From positions 101,073 through 165,072 of the forward strand of contig JAJFIR010000048.1 in NCBI GenBank assembly GCA_021774795.1: a DNA stretch of 64,000 nt, read 5' to 3'. The stretch comes from Emcibacteraceae bacterium. Its GTDB lineage: Bacteria > Pseudomonadota > Alphaproteobacteria > Sphingomonadales > Emcibacteraceae. Numbering within the stretch: position 1 is the stretch's first letter; every line of letters begins with the position of its first letter. Position numbers and translations under genes: made by a program. Below the pieces are notes generated by a model that had not been told where the DNA came from, ran no database searches, and saw nothing but the letters and a program-made list of their open reading frames with translations. Positions 36,417 through 44,892 of this stretch are shown piece after piece.

Positions 36417-37037
36417 CTAACTTGCAAAATCATCAAAAAATGGCGTTTCTTTTTCACCGGCCATTATGATTTCAATTTTATATGTTTTAATGCCTTCTTC
36501 ATTTTGTCCGTCATTTTTAATCATAAGGCGTGATCTTAATTCTTCCGGAACCGAACGCAATAGAGGATCATTTTCGTTACTTGATTCATCTTCGAAAAAT
36601 AGTTGCGTTACCACCCTCATAATACCGTCAGAAAAGATTGTGAGCGTAATATTAGGGGCTCTTTTTGCGTTAAGCTCTTCATTAATGCCCGGTTTTATGG
36701 TTGTTAGTGTAAAATTGCCGTCCGGTGTCCGGTTTCTTGCATATCCGATAAACCATGGATCCAGGTCTGGATGAGTTTCGTTATCCGGCGTGCGGTAAAT
36801 ACCGTCAGAATTAGTCTGCCAGAATTCAAGTAAACAGCCGTTCGCCAGTTCACCATTAATGTCCTTCACGCATCCATTAATTATGATCTTTTCACCTTTT
36901 GGCTCGTTGATTATGCCGGAGCGAATTTTCGTAAGATCCATGCTATCGTTATCACAGAGTGATATCGGATAATAAGGCCCCAATGTATCTTCATTGGTCG
37001 GAGTGAGAAGGTTGCTTTTTATATTGGAATGTGTCAT
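36417..37037 (-). CDS. intradiol dioxygenase, protocatechuate 3,4-dioxygenase alpha-subunit-like
   Basis: A 206-residue non-catalytic partner subunit. It shares the fold (GPYYPIS, LLEFWQTNSDGIYRTP, FTLTTIKPG) but the iron-binding His pair is replaced by APNITLTI, as in alpha subunits. It opens the two-gene unit divergent from the IclR regulator at 37095. Confidence 0.86.
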   Translation of the reverse strand: MTHSNIKSNLLTPTNEDTLGPYYPISLCDNDSMDLTKIRSGIINEPKGEKIIINGCVKDINGELANGCLLEFWQTNSDGIYRTPDNETHPDLDPWFIGYARNRTPDGNFTLTTIKPGINEELNAKRAPNITLTIFSDGIMRVVTQLFFEDESSNENDPLLRSVPEELRSRLMIKNDGQNEEGIKTYKIEIIMAGEKETPFFDDFAS

Positions 37038-37050
37038 CCCTTGTCCTTAA

Positions 37051-37066
37051 GTTTTGTATATAAAAC
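37051..37066. promoter_or_regulatory. candidate IclR operator, copy 1
   Basis: GTTTTGTATATAAAAC, a 16-bp imperfect palindrome (GTTTT N TATA N AAAAC), between the divergent dioxygenase and IclR genes. An almost identical word (14 of 16 bases) is in the intergenic region at 40162-40177. See the finding. Confidence 0.55.
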
Positions 37067-37094
37067 AATTTAACCCAAATAAGTTGAGTATTTA

Positions 37095-37904
37095 ATGCCA
37101 AATAATTTAAATGAGAATGAGCTTCTTCATAAAAATCATGATAGATACTTTGTCCCTGGTTTGTCCAGAGGACTTCGGGTTCTTGAAATTATCGCGCAGG
37201 CTGATAAACCACTTACCATTGCTGAAATCGGTAAAAAACTTGGTGTTTCGCGCTCTTCTGCGTTTAGAATTACCTATACTCTTCGTCATATGGGGTTTCT
37301 GAGCACCGATAAAGGCGATAAACTTTTTGATTTGGGGCCACGGGTTCTTGGGCTTGGTTTTGCCTATCTTAACCGACAGGATATTATTAAAATTGCGAAA
37401 CCGTTTTTGGAAGGACTGCGTGATAAAACCGAAGTCTCCAGCCATTTGGCCATTAAGGCGGGCAGGGAGGTTCTTTATCTGGATAACGTACTTTCCAAAA
37501 CTTCTTTCGTAAGTAATATTTCGACCGGTGAGCGCCGCCCGGTATATGCCAGTCCGCAGGGTTGGTTGTTGATGGGCGGAACGAGTGAAAGTGATGTTCG
37601 AGCGTTGTTTGAAGATGTAGCTTTTAAGAGCCTTTCCGAACATACTCCTGCTAATATCAATCAGCTTATTAAGCGCATTCGTGAAGCAGAGAAGCTCGGG
37701 TATGTCATATCTCGTGGTTTTATGCGCCACGGCGGGTCCATTGTCACTGCACCTGTTTTTAATGAAGTGGGTCGGGTTGTCGCCGTCATTGACATTTCCG
37801 GTCCCGATAGTGGATTTGACTTTGACAAAATGGACAGCTTTTATGTCCCGCATGTGGTAGAAACTGCGCGGGAAATCTCTCGTAATCTGGGATTTAGAGA
37901 TTAA
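37095..37904 (+). CDS. IclR-family transcriptional regulator
   Basis: A 269-residue regulator. The N-terminal winged helix-turn-helix (LRVLEIIAQADKPLTIAEIGKKLG, about 25-48, cited here as the core AEIGKKLGVSRSSAFR) is followed by the IclR effector domain with HLAIKAGREVLYLDNV and AVIDISGPDSGFD. IclR proteins bind aromatic acids, glyoxylate and similar ligands and regulate adjacent catabolic genes. It is divergent from the intradiol dioxygenase pair. The motif at 37051 and the related one at 40162 are candidate binding sites. Confidence 0.9.
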   Translation: MPNNLNENELLHKNHDRYFVPGLSRGLRVLEIIAQADKPLTIAEIGKKLGVSRSSAFRITYTLRHMGFLSTDKGDKLFDLGPRVLGLGFAYLNRQDIIKIAKPFLEGLRDKTEVSSHLAIKAGREVLYLDNVLSKTSFVSNISTGERRPVYASPQGWLLMGGTSESDVRALFEDVAFKSLSEHTPANINQLIKRIREAEKLGYVISRGFMRHGGSIVTAPVFNEVGRVVAVIDISGPDSGFDFDKMDSFYVPHVVETAREISRNLGFRD

Positions 37905-37919
37905 CTGGTTCATCTTATC

Positions 37920-38789
37920 TTATAATCCTAATATCTGCCTTGCCTCCGCCGGTGTAGCTATTTGCCCTCCAAGGTTATCAATGATGCCGACGGCTTTTTC
38001 AACTAATTGAGCATTATCGCGGCAAAGTTCGCCTTTCTTGATAAATAAATTATCTTCCATTCCTACCCTGGCATGCCCGCCTAACACGTAGGATTGCGCT
38101 AACATAGGGTATTCCATCGCCCCAATACCAAAGCCACTCCACACGGATCCCTCAGGGAGTTGCGATTTTAAATAAACCATAGTTTCCGTATTGGCAGCAG
38201 CACCAAACCTGACGCCAAGGACCATCTGAACCATAACAGGTGCCTTCATCACCCCTTCTTTTATTAAGAAATTCAGTAGATGCATGTCGCTGCTATTAAA
38301 GACTTCGATTTCCGGCTTTACACCGGCGGCATATATGCGTTCCGCCATAATTGCCAGATTTTCAGGTGAATTTATTACCGCCGCTTGTCCAGACCACATT
38401 GTATTAAGGTCTAATGTACAAATTTCCGGTTTCAGTCTTTCAACATGAGCCACTCGTTTTTCCGGGAGGCACAAAGTCGTGTTTTCCGCGAATTTTTTTG
38501 GGTCCTCTTTCGACGGGACGAACCGTCCGCCTTCTCCGGTGGTAAGGTTAAGGATCAACTCGGTGTTTTTCTCTCTTATTCTTCCGACCATTTCTTCATA
38601 TAATGCAAACTCCATTGATCCTTCACCGGTTTCCGGGTCACGAACATGAAGATGTGCGATTGCAGCACCAGCATCAGCGGCATCCAGCGCCGCATTAGCA
38701 ATTTGTTCGGGTGTTATTGGAAGGCCGGGATGCTTATCCCGGCTTGTAAGGTTTCCAGTTACAGCACATGTGATTATTGTTTTATTCAT
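37920..38789 (-). CDS. beta-keto acid cleavage enzyme (BKACE / DUF849)
   Basis: A 289-residue TIM-barrel protein of the BKACE family. The N-terminal ITCAVTGN and the metal-binding AHLHVRDPETG (H46, H48) are diagnostic. BKACE enzymes condense a beta-keto acid with acetyl-CoA to give acetoacetate and a new CoA ester; the founder acts on 3-keto-5-aminohexanoate, and other members on beta-ketoadipate or dehydrocarnitine. It is eight bases downstream of the class III aminotransferase, suggesting a keto acid made by transamination is cleaved here. Confidence 0.9.
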   Translation of the reverse strand: MNKTIITCAVTGNLTSRDKHPGLPITPEQIANAALDAADAGAAIAHLHVRDPETGEGSMEFALYEEMVGRIREKNTELILNLTTGEGGRFVPSKEDPKKFAENTTLCLPEKRVAHVERLKPEICTLDLNTMWSGQAAVINSPENLAIMAERIYAAGVKPEIEVFNSSDMHLLNFLIKEGVMKAPVMVQMVLGVRFGAAANTETMVYLKSQLPEGSVWSGFGIGAMEYPMLAQSYVLGGHARVGMEDNLFIKKGELCRDNAQLVEKAVGIIDNLGGQIATPAEARQILGL

Positions 38790-38797
38790 GTTATACC

Positions 38798-40138
38798 TTA
38801 AGAAGTTATTTTATCTAATTGATTATTAAGTGAATTAATTATTTTATCAACGATCATAGTCAGCTCTTCATCCGTGACCGTGTATGGCGGTGCGAGCAAT
38901 ATATGATCGCCGTTAATACCATCCACGCAGCCTTGTGAAGGGTAGCTTAACATCCCATTTTCAAGTATATCGGTTTTTATTTTCCCGGCCAGATTAAAAG
39001 AGGCGGGAAAAGGTTCTTTGGATTGTTTATCTTGTACAATTTCGAGGCCCCAAAACAAGCCCCGTCCTCTTATATCGCCAATATTCGGGTGATCAGCAAA
39101 GGCATTATAGAGCATTTTTTTGAGCTTGGCACCTTGTAATTTAACGGAGCCCAGAAGTTGGTCTTCTTCAATTACTTTTAGGACAGTCAGTGCGCCTGCG
39201 CAGGCGATCGCGTGGCTCATATATGTGTGCCCATTCCATAATGTGCCACTACCCTGTTCAATGGCATGGATAACTTTTTCAGATGCCATTACTGACGCTA
39301 TAGGTTGGTATCCGGCGCCCAATCCTTTGGCGATTGTGATAATATCAGGGCAAACGTCTTCAGGTTCCATTGCGAATAAATAGCCTGTTCTGCCCATGCC
39401 GCACATAACTTCGTCGGCGATGAATAGCACGCCATACTGGTCACAAATTTCACGAATACGTTTGAAATATCCGGGAGCAGGGGGCTCCGCGCCCAATGAT
39501 GCTCCTGAAACCGGCTCTGCAACAAATGCAGCGACAGTCTCCCGGCCTTGTTTTAATATTTCTTCTTCTAATGTGTTGGCCATTCGAAAGCCAAATTCAT
39601 CTTCTGTTTCAGCATTTTTCATGAAACGGTATTTATAACAAGGTGGAATATGTGCAACATCGATCAGAAGGGGATCAAATGGTTTCTGCCTTTGTTTATG
39701 TCCACCCGTCGCGAGTGCCCCTAATGTGTTGCCGTGATAAGAACGGTCCCGCGCAATTATTTTGGAGCGTTTATCGTCGCCTCTTTCGAGGTGATATTGC
39801 CGCGCAAGTTTCAACGCGGCTTCCATGGCTTCTGAACCGGAACCAAGGAACATTGCTCTTCCTTGTCCAAATCCATCCGGTGCATTCTCCACCAAATAGG
39901 TCGCGAGCTGCTCTGCGGGTTCATTTGAAAAGACGCCGGTATGGGCAAATGAAACCTTATCAAGCTGCGCCTTAATGGCGTTAATAACCCGTTTATTTGT
40001 ATGGCCAAGACAGGACACGGCAGCGCCGCCACTGGCATCCAGATATTTTTTACCTGTATCATCAATTAGATAGTTCCCCTCAGCACTTTTGACAGTGGGG
40101 ACAGTTATACTTATATTTCTATGTAAAACATGCGACAT
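38798..40138 (-). CDS. class III PLP-dependent aminotransferase
   Basis: A 446-residue enzyme with the class III layout: FLGSGSEAMEAA (97-108), RSYHGNT (about 132-138), the PLP-ring Asp242 in ADEVMCGMGRTG, and the Schiff-base Lys271 in IAKGLGAGYQP. Typical substrates are omega- or beta-amino acids, taurine or diamines, with pyruvate or 2-oxoglutarate as acceptor. It is the first gene of a unit with BKACE, divergent from the CoA-transferase operon. Confidence 0.92.
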   Translation of the reverse strand: MSHVLHRNISITVPTVKSAEGNYLIDDTGKKYLDASGGAAVSCLGHTNKRVINAIKAQLDKVSFAHTGVFSNEPAEQLATYLVENAPDGFGQGRAMFLGSGSEAMEAALKLARQYHLERGDDKRSKIIARDRSYHGNTLGALATGGHKQRQKPFDPLLIDVAHIPPCYKYRFMKNAETEDEFGFRMANTLEEEILKQGRETVAAFVAEPVSGASLGAEPPAPGYFKRIREICDQYGVLFIADEVMCGMGRTGYLFAMEPEDVCPDIITIAKGLGAGYQPIASVMASEKVIHAIEQGSGTLWNGHTYMSHAIACAGALTVLKVIEEDQLLGSVKLQGAKLKKMLYNAFADHPNIGDIRGRGLFWGLEIVQDKQSKEPFPASFNLAGKIKTDILENGMLSYPSQGCVDGINGDHILLAPPYTVTDEELTMIVDKIINSLNNQLDKITS

Positions 40139-40161
40139 TATTAGTTATCCATAAATAATAT

Positions 40162-40196
40162 GTTTGATATATAAAACTTATATTTAAATATAAAAC
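40162..40196. promoter_or_regulatory. candidate IclR operator, tandem copies 2 and 3
   Basis: GTTTGATATATAAAAC (40162-40177) differs from the 37051 motif at only two positions. It is followed immediately by a perfect 16-bp palindrome TTATATTTAAATATAA (40178-40193), and 40181-40196 forms a weaker third copy ending in the same AAAAC. It lies between the divergent aminotransferase and CoA-transferase genes. Confidence 0.5.
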
Positions 40197-40237
40197 ACAC
40201 ATTGCATTAAAATACAATAGGGAATATAAAGATAACC

Positions 40238-41410
40238 ATGAAAAGTGTTTTTGAAAATATAAAAGTTCTGGATTTAACCCATGTGCTTGCAGGACCGTTT
40301 TGCACTTATCAATTTGCGCTGTTGGGGGCAGATGTCATTAAAATAGAAGCACCGGATAATCCTGACTGTGCGCGGGGTCGGGGACCCGACGGTGACCAGA
40401 ATGCTGCGCTTCGTGGACTAAATTATCAGGTTCAGGCATCCAACAAAAAGGCAATTACGCTTGATCTAAAAAAAGAGGAAGGTCGGCGTTTGCTAAAACA
40501 ACTGGTGAAAGACGCAGATATTCTTGTTGAAAATTACCGTACCGGGGCACTTGATAAACTTGGTCTTGGATATGGCGATCTAAAAACTATAAATCCCGGA
40601 CTAATTTACTGCTCGCTAACCGGATATGGTAATGAAGGCCCGAAAGCCGGTGTAAAGGCGTACGACAACGTTATTCAGGCGACAAGCGGTATTATTGAGC
40701 AATCTGGTGGTCATAAGCCAGGTGTTTCATTCGTTGATTACGCCGCCGGTTATAACGCTGCATTTGCGATTTCAGCAGCTTTGCATCAAAGATCGCATAC
40801 CGGCAAGGGAACCCATATCAGCAGTTCAATGCTTGAGGTCGCGATGATGATGATGGCACCGGAAGCAGCAGCAGCGGCACACCCGGTTAAAATTAAACGA
40901 GAAAAAGAAGCTGGGATCAGTGCATACGAAACGGCAAATGAAATATTAATGATAGGAGCATTTACCCCCGATCAGAATATTCGCATGTGGAATATTTTTG
41001 AGGAGCTGGGTTATGATATCGATACGGAGCATAAATCAGCAAAAGATTGGGAAGAATTATGGCAACAAGCCCCTGCAATTAGGATCAGGCTTGGGGAGAT
41101 ATTAATAGATAAATCTGCCGATGAATGGCAAAATATTTTTCATAAAAATGGCCTTCCTGCTGAAAAACAGAGAACACTGGCCGAAGCCATAAAAGATCCG
41201 CAGCTTAATAACTATTTTTACCGTAGCGAAGGTGGTGAAGGGGATGCTCACCCACCAATATTACCAAGAGCAGCGTATCATTTTGAAAACGGTCCTGAAA
41301 TTCATTCACCACCACCCGGATTTGGTCAACATACAGTTGAAGTACTCAGGGATTTAGGATTATCATGCGATGAGATTGACCAACTTAGGGATGAAGGGGT
41401 GATTGTGTGA
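40238..41410 (+). CDS. family III CoA-transferase (CaiB/BaiF type)
   Basis: A 390-residue enzyme with the family's N-terminal VLDLTHVLAGPFCTYQ, GADVIKIE and the later SLTGYGNEGP, with catalytic Asp143 in YDNVIQA. These enzymes move CoA between carboxylic acids, so one metabolite is likely activated as a CoA thioester here. First gene of an eight-gene operon; the next gene starts at GTG overlapping its stop by four bases. Confidence 0.9.
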   Translation: MKSVFENIKVLDLTHVLAGPFCTYQFALLGADVIKIEAPDNPDCARGRGPDGDQNAALRGLNYQVQASNKKAITLDLKKEEGRRLLKQLVKDADILVENYRTGALDKLGLGYGDLKTINPGLIYCSLTGYGNEGPKAGVKAYDNVIQATSGIIEQSGGHKPGVSFVDYAAGYNAAFAISAALHQRSHTGKGTHISSSMLEVAMMMMAPEAAAAAHPVKIKREKEAGISAYETANEILMIGAFTPDQNIRMWNIFEELGYDIDTEHKSAKDWEELWQQAPAIRIRLGEILIDKSADEWQNIFHKNGLPAEKQRTLAEAIKDPQLNNYFYRSEGGEGDAHPPILPRAAYHFENGPEIHSPPPGFGQHTVEVLRDLGLSCDEIDQLRDEGVIV

Positions 41411-42282
41411 CATTGCATTTAACGGCAAAACTATGGACGAAATTACCGGATGAGCTGCATTTTAGGGGCGAGCCAACAGAGTGGGTAAAGATGACCCGAC
41501 CTGGCCAAAACCTTCATTCCTTTCTCGAAGGGCCGGAATTTGATAGTGACGGGAATTTATTAATCGTAGATGTTCCATATGGTCGAATTTTTAAAATTGA
41601 TCCGCAGGGATGTTGGTTACTACATAAAACTTATGAAGGTGAACCACACTCCATTAAGCAAAAAGGGGACGGCAACTTCGTGCTGACCGATTATAAAAAT
41701 GGTTTGCTGGAATATGACGGAATAGATGACATCAAGACGCTTGCCACTGAATATAAAGGTGAGAAATTCAAAGGACTTTCCGACCTTACGATAGCACCAA
41801 ACGGTGACGTCTGGTTTACTGATTCAGGACGAACAAGCCTGAGCGATCCTACAGGGAACGTTTTTTGTCTTAAATCTGATGGAAGTTTAATTCATGTACT
41901 CGACAATGTGCCGTATCCAAATGGCATTGCCCTTAGTCCAGATGGGAAACTGGTATATTGTGCCGCTACCAGAGCGAACGCCGTCTGGCGTTTTATGGCG
42001 GACTATCCCGATCCGAAATGGCCAATGGTTGGTACTTATATCCAAATGTCGGGCGGTTTAGGACCGGATGGGCTTGCGGTTCATAAAAATGGCAGCCTTG
42101 CCGTTGCACATGCGCAATCAGGGCGTGTTTATATATATAATATATTTGGTGATACGCTCGCGGTTATTGAGTTACCCGGAGGTCTCTGGGTCACAAGCCT
42201 AATATTTAAAAATGACAATTTATACATCGTTGAAGCCCAAACGGGCTCAATTTATTTAATGGAAGATATGGAATTTATTTAA
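41407..42282 (+). CDS. SMP-30/gluconolactonase-family protein
   Basis: A 291-residue six-bladed propeller starting at GTG within the GTGTGA overlap. Metal-site segments are visible: the EGPEFDSDGNLLIVD start (E at the calcium site), DLTIAPNGDVWFTD, and PNGIALSPDG. The family hydrolyses lactones or organophosphates; in a catabolic operon a lactone hydrolase role is likeliest. One-base overlap with the next gene. Confidence 0.87.
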   Translation: MTLHLTAKLWTKLPDELHFRGEPTEWVKMTRPGQNLHSFLEGPEFDSDGNLLIVDVPYGRIFKIDPQGCWLLHKTYEGEPHSIKQKGDGNFVLTDYKNGLLEYDGIDDIKTLATEYKGEKFKGLSDLTIAPNGDVWFTDSGRTSLSDPTGNVFCLKSDGSLIHVLDNVPYPNGIALSPDGKLVYCAATRANAVWRFMADYPDPKWPMVGTYIQMSGGLGPDGLAVHKNGSLAVAHAQSGRVYIYNIFGDTLAVIELPGGLWVTSLIFKNDNLYIVEAQTGSIYLMEDMEFI

Positions 42283-43184
42283 TGCAAAAAGAAGATTTAT
42301 ATGGGTTTGTACCTGCTGTCGTAACGCCGTTTAACGAAACGGGAGATATCATGGAAGATGCCTATCAGGATTTGGTGAAATGGCTTATAGGTCAGGGTGC
42401 GAAGACGATCTGCGTATCCGGCGATAACGGTGAAAGCTGGGCTTTATCTGCTGCGGAAAAAGGCCGTCTTACCCGTCTGGCCGTTGATACAGTGGCGGGC
42501 AAAGTTCCCGTTATAACTGGATGTTCAGCACCAACCCTTAAAAATAGCGTTGATTTCGCGCTCGCCGCTAAGGAAAATGGTGCATCGGCGGTGTTATCAA
42601 TGCCACAAACATATGTTTTAAAAGCGACGCGTGACGAATTATTAGGACGGTTCGAAAAACTAACTGCGGCAATTGATATGCCAATTGTTGCGTATAACTC
42701 ACCGCGGCGTGCGGGTCTTGATCTTTCACTCGATGACATTGGCGCAATTATGGACGTGGCCCCGATCATCGGTATCAAAGAAAGCAACCGGGACTATTTC
42801 CACCATACTCATTTGATTAAACGTTATGCAGATAAAATGGCTATTATGGTCGGGCCGTGTCATTATATTATGCCGGGAATTGCCATTGGTGCCCACGGGT
42901 TTATCGCAACGGGGCCAGAATTCCTGGGCAGCGATACCACAAATATTACCAGGATAGCGAAAGAGGCTCCGGACGCAAAGACGGCGGATATTCATTATAA
43001 ACTTACGGTGCTGTATGAACTTCTAATGGGAAATTCGACGTGGCCCGCTTCATTCAAGGCGGCACTTAATTTAATCGGTCAACCCGCAGGCATTCCACGG
43101 GATCCCGTTCATCAAGCCACACCAGAAGTTATTGATACCATCAAGAAAACATTCGATAGGATTGGAATTTCATATAAGTCATGA
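42282..43184 (+). CDS. DapA-superfamily lyase/aldolase/dehydratase
   Basis: A 300-residue class I Schiff-base enzyme. Y138 (AYNSPRR) and Lys166 (GIKESNR) are the conserved pair; the glycine-rich pocket reads SGDNGES instead of the usual GxTGE. The superfamily includes dihydrodipicolinate synthase, keto-deoxy-sugar aldolases/dehydratases and the deaminase of the hydroxyproline pathway (pyrroline-4-hydroxy-2-carboxylate deaminase). Being just upstream of a trimeric dehydrogenase of the same style as that pathway is suggestive. Confidence 0.88.
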   Translation: MQKEDLYGFVPAVVTPFNETGDIMEDAYQDLVKWLIGQGAKTICVSGDNGESWALSAAEKGRLTRLAVDTVAGKVPVITGCSAPTLKNSVDFALAAKENGASAVLSMPQTYVLKATRDELLGRFEKLTAAIDMPIVAYNSPRRAGLDLSLDDIGAIMDVAPIIGIKESNRDYFHHTHLIKRYADKMAIMVGPCHYIMPGIAIGAHGFIATGPEFLGSDTTNITRIAKEAPDAKTADIHYKLTVLYELLMGNSTWPASFKAALNLIGQPAGIPRDPVHQATPEVIDTIKKTFDRIGISYKS

Positions 43185-43462
43185 GTAAAGAACCCGCTCC
43201 ACCTATAGTAAGAACAGAAATCGTCGAATTTTCATTCGACGGAAGGAAATTTTCCGGGCATCAGGGAGAAACAGTCGCGGTTGCCTTGCTAAGGCAGGGT
43301 ATAATTCAGCTTCGTGATGCGCCAAATACACCTGCTGCGCGAGGCATGTTTTGTGTGATGGGTATTTGTCAGGAATGTGTGATAGAAATTAACGGAAAAA
43401 GAAAAGAAGCCTGCCGCGTACCGATCTCATCCGGACTAATCATTGATAAGGTGAAATACTAA
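43181..43462 (+). CDS. [2Fe-2S] small subunit, HcnA / opine-oxidase-like
   Basis: A 93-residue ferredoxin-like protein with four Cys ligands C58, C63, C66 and C78 in the pattern GMFCVMGICQECV...EAC. It matches the small iron-sulfur subunit of HcnABC, opine oxidases and heterotrimeric D-hydroxyproline dehydrogenases. It overlaps the previous gene by four bases and the next by one. Confidence 0.9.
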   Translation: MSKEPAPPIVRTEIVEFSFDGRKFSGHQGETVAVALLRQGIIQLRDAPNTPAARGMFCVMGICQECVIEINGKRKEACRVPISSGLIIDKVKY

Positions 43463-44892
43463 TGTATGACGCCACAATCATAGGAAGTGGCCCGGCGGGG
43501 GCCAATGCCGCACTTGAAGCGCATGATTTGGGGTTAAAGGTGTTAATCGTTGACGAGCAACGTGATGCCGGCGGCCAAATATGGAGAGTAAAATCAAAAT
43601 CCATATTATCTGCTCCCTCAACAGAAGCCAGTATAAAGGGCGACGCACTAAGGGAAAGATTGAAGCAAAGCAGCATCGAAGTGAAATTTGAAACCCGTGT
43701 TTGGCATATTGATAAAAACGAAGAAAAGAACTGGATTATAAACTTGGTCAGCAAGGACGGCAGCCATTCAGTCCTCTCAAAAGCTTTGATTATAGCAACT
43801 GGTGCACAGGAACGCGTCATTCCCGTCCAGGGATGGACATTGCCGGGTGTCGTCGGACTTGCCGGCGCAACGGCACTTTTCAAAGAGCACATGATGGTGC
43901 CTGGTAAATCTACGGTAGTTGCGGGAAGTGGCCCGCTAGTGTTTTTTGTTGCGAGTGAAGTTATCAGACTTGGTGGTTCCGTTGCGGCGGTGGTCAGCAT
44001 TAATGGTTTTTCCGACTGGATAAAAGCGTTACCAGCTATGGTTTTAAATCCGAAATTGTTGTGGCAGGGCATCAAATGGATTGGCGATCTTTATTTAAAA
44101 CGTGTGCCCCTATATTGGCGCCACGGTATTAGAAGTTTTGAAGGCCTTGGTCATGTGGTTGGGGTCAACGTAAGAAAAGCTAACAAAAAATGGTATTTGC
44201 GCCATGACCCAAACATCTTTATTGCTGCGGACAGCGTTTGTTACGGACACGGTTTGATGCCGTCTATTGAAGCGAGTAGGCTGGCGGGCGCAGTTCACAC
44301 CTATGAACCTGCTTTAGGGGGCTGGGTGCCATTTACAGATGAGAATGGAAGGACCACAGTACCTTATTTATATGTTTGCGGTGATAATGCGGGAATTCTT
44401 GGCGCGCAGGCTGCTCCGCACAGGGGGCGACTTGCTGCTTATGCGATGGTTGAAGATTTAAATGAGACGTTACCTGAAGATCTTCTCGCCAAAAGAAAGG
44501 CAGAAAAAAAATTGCTCAAATGGGCAAGTATATTTGGAAAAGCCGCCACCGGTTTAAGTATATTGCAACCTGGGGCAGGTGGATTAATTAGTAAACAAAC
44601 GGAAGTATGCCGTTGTGAAGGTATTAACCGACTGGAAATCGAAAAAGAAGTTAAAACCGGTGCGCTTTCACCAAACGCGGTTAAATCCGGTACGCGCTGC
44701 GGGATGGGGCCATGCGGAGGTCGTTTTTGCTCGGAAAGCATGGCGTTGATTACTGAACAAGCCACCGGGAAAACAAGAGCAGAAATTGGCTTGCCGACCG
44801 CAAGACCACCACTCAGGCCTGTTGCTATGGATGAAATTGCTAAAGATCTGAATTATGATGATCTACCGATCCCGGGAGTGTCGCCACTATGA
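43462..44892 (+). CDS. FAD/NAD-type oxidoreductase with C-terminal BFD-like [2Fe-2S] domain (HcnB-like)
   Basis: A 476-residue flavoprotein. N-terminal GSGPAGA (8-14), a second dinucleotide-binding VAGSGP, and C-terminal Cys motifs CRCEG, then GTRCGMGPCGGRFC form a BFD-like Fe-S domain. It is the middle subunit of the HcnABC/opine-oxidase class and moves electrons from the substrate flavin toward the chain. It overlaps the next gene by four bases. Confidence 0.9.
   Translation: MYDATIIGSGPAGANAALEAHDLGLKVLIVDEQRDAGGQIWRVKSKSILSAPSTEASIKGDALRERLKQSSIEVKFETRVWHIDKNEEKNWIINLVSKDGSHSVLSKALIIATGAQERVIPVQGWTLPGVVGLAGATALFKEHMMVPGKSTVVAGSGPLVFFVASEVIRLGGSVAAVVSINGFSDWIKALPAMVLNPKLLWQGIKWIGDLYLKRVPLYWRHGIRSFEGLGHVVGVNVRKANKKWYLRHDPNIFIAADSVCYGHGLMPSIEASRLAGAVHTYEPALGGWVPFTDENGRTTVPYLYVCGDNAGILGAQAAPHRGRLAAYAMVEDLNETLPEDLLAKRKAEKKLLKWASIFGKAATGLSILQPGAGGLISKQTEVCRCEGINRLEIEKEVKTGALSPNAVKSGTRCGMGPCGGRFCSESMALITEQATGKTRAEIGLPTARPPLRPVAMDEIAKDLNYDDLPIPGVSPL

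Noticed and set aside
35727..38789. A standard protocatechuate (pca) degradation pathway
   Set aside because: Only the dioxygenase pair and an IclR regulator fit; pcaB, pcaC, pcaD and pcaIJ are absent from the window.
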